Source of the DNA: Faecalibacterium sp. I4-3-84
Lineage (GTDB): Bacteria; Bacillota; Clostridia; Oscillospirales; Ruminococcaceae
NCBI RefSeq assembly: GCF_023347255.1
Contig: NZ_CP094466.1
Span: 2,790,001 to 2,854,000 of the forward strand
Reading direction: 5' to 3'
Length of the DNA: 64,000 bases
The translations under genes and the position numbers were made by a program. Numbering within the stretch: the first letter of the stretch is position 1; every line of letters starts with the position of its first letter. Below, one piece after another: positions 63,267-64,000 of the stretch. The notes beneath the pieces were generated by a model, which did not search any database, was not told the DNA's origin, and saw only the letters and a program-made list of their open reading frames with translations.

Positions 63267-64000
63267 ATGCCAGAGGGAAAGAAAACTGCTGTCCCGGCAC
63301 CGAAGCCTGTGCGGGAAGAGGATCTCTACTCCGCAAAGACCCACCTGCATCAGCCGGTACCGGTGCAGGAAACGGCTACCGTTTCTGCAACAGCACAGCT
63401 GGCCGATGCACCGGAAGGAACTCTGCCTTCGGAGGTGCGGCCGGAGATCGTTACCTGGGAAAAGCTGTGTGAGGCCATCAAGGCCAGCGGCCGCTCCTAC
63501 AATATGGAGATGATCGAAAAGGCATATGACCTTGCCAACACTGCCCACAAGGGGGTGTGCCGCCGCAGCGGCGAGCCGTATATCTGCCATCCGCTGGCTG
63601 TGGCACGACTGGTGCTGGACCTTGGTATGGACTCCGAGAGCATTGCTGCGGCCCTGCTGCACGATGTGGTGGAGGACACTCCCACTACACTGGACGACCT
63701 GAAAGCCGCCTTTGGCGAGGAAGTTGCCCTGCTGGTGGACGGCGTGACCAAGCTGACCAAAATCCAGTTCTCTAACATTGAGGAACTGCAGGCTGAAAAC
63801 CTGCGCAAGATGCTGCTGGCCATGAGCCGCGATGTGCGCGTGATGATCATTAAGCTGTGCGACCGGCTGCACAACATGCGCACCGGTGATGCATGGCCGG
63901 AACAGAAGCGCCGCGATAAAGCCCGCGAGACCATGGAGGTGTATGCCCCCATCGCCAACCGTCTGGGCATCCTGAACGTGAAGGAAGAGCTGGAGGACCG
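63267..64000 (+). CDS. rel: (p)ppGpp synthetase/hydrolase Rel (5' part)
   Basis: The first 244 codons are in the window and the frame is open at the edge. Rel enzymes make and break (p)ppGpp for the stringent response. After an N-terminal extension of about 65 residues, the HD hydrolase domain is clear: YDLANTAHKGVCRRSGEPYI, CHPLAVARLVLDLGMD with His, IAAALLHDVVEDTPTTLDDL with the His-Asp pair, and VMIIKLCDRLHNMRTGD. The end shows YAPIANRLGILNVKEELED, the link to the synthetase domain. GTTGGAGGGAATG precedes ATG 63267, one base after recJ. Whether the synthetase half is intact cannot be seen. Confidence 0.93.
   Translation, partial: MPEGKKTAVPAPKPVREEDLYSAKTHLHQPVPVQETATVSATAQLADAPEGTLPSEVRPEIVTWEKLCEAIKASGRSYNMEMIEKAYDLANTAHKGVCRRSGEPYICHPLAVARLVLDLGMDSESIAAALLHDVVEDTPTTLDDLKAAFGEEVALLVDGVTKLTKIQFSNIEELQAENLRKMLLAMSRDVRVMIIKLCDRLHNMRTGDAWPEQKRRDKARETMEVYAPIANRLGILNVKEELED

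Noticed and set aside
1-64000. tRNA genes, CRISPR arrays, prophage or insertion-sequence genes
   Set aside because: No tRNA cloverleaf, regularly spaced repeat, integrase or transposase was seen.

Overview
The window is a piece of a Gram-positive, low-oxygen gut Firmicute chromosome, most likely Faecalibacterium (F. prausnitzii or a close relative). The evidence is the gene set (CdaA/CdaR and GdpP, RNase J, a pyruvate kinase with the extra C-terminal swivel domain, LCP and NusG-II genes), GC-rich coding regions with AT-rich promoters, strong AGGAG ribosome sites, several TTG/GTG starts, and multi-hairpin repeat elements of a kind I associate with Faecalibacterium. The species call is inference. 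No phage, transposase or CRISPR array is visible; this is mostly core chromosome.

Layout. 0-9 kb: a few codons of a divergent gene, a structured leader, zapA and a U32 protease-family gene, then dut-maf and the rod-shape cluster mreB-mreC-mreD-mrdA. 9-16.5 kb: mgsA; on the minus strand rnhA and a degenerate MnmA-like gene; then rnj, gdpP and glf. 16.5-24.7 kb: rplI, dnaB, tilS, hpt, ftsH and two unusual C-terminally membrane-anchored proteins. 24.8-27.7 kb: a LacI regulator with a perfect cre-like operator, a HAD phosphatase, and cutC. 27.7-36.4 kb: minus-strand pyk-luxS, plus-strand deoB, minus-strand nadE-NusGII-LCP, and the RNase P RNA gene. 36.4-47.6 kb: an RluA pseudouridine synthase, an M23 peptidase, then a nucleoside uptake and salvage block (deoD, cdd, BMP lipoprotein, ABC ATPase, two permeases, pdp). 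47.8-54.6 kb: trkA-trkH potassium uptake, minus-strand yifB/comM, a small unknown gene, and a phosphohexomutase. 54.7-64 kb: a fused ispDF, cdaA-cdaR, an FAD protein, an XpaC-like gene, recJ and the start of a rel gene.

Functional threads. (1) Cell elongation: MreBCD with PBP2, ZapA, the M23 peptidase and the LCP ligase. (2) Cyclic-di-AMP: synthesis (CdaA/CdaR), breakdown (GdpP) and a typical target class (Trk K+ uptake) lie within 45 kb. (3) Nucleoside salvage: import by the BMP/ABC system, phosphorolysis by DeoD and Pdp, deamination by Cdd, and pentose-1-phosphate conversion by DeoB. (4) RNA processing and modification: RNase J, RNase HI, RNase P RNA, TilS, an RluA enzyme, a U32 protein and an MnmA relic.

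The observations most worth following are the HEPN-motif tail-anchored protein and its TR[IV]M-repeat neighbour downstream of ftsH, the MnmA-like pseudoenzyme, the switch-like leader upstream of zapA, and the back-to-back rnpB/rluA promoters that share one palindromic -35 hexamer.
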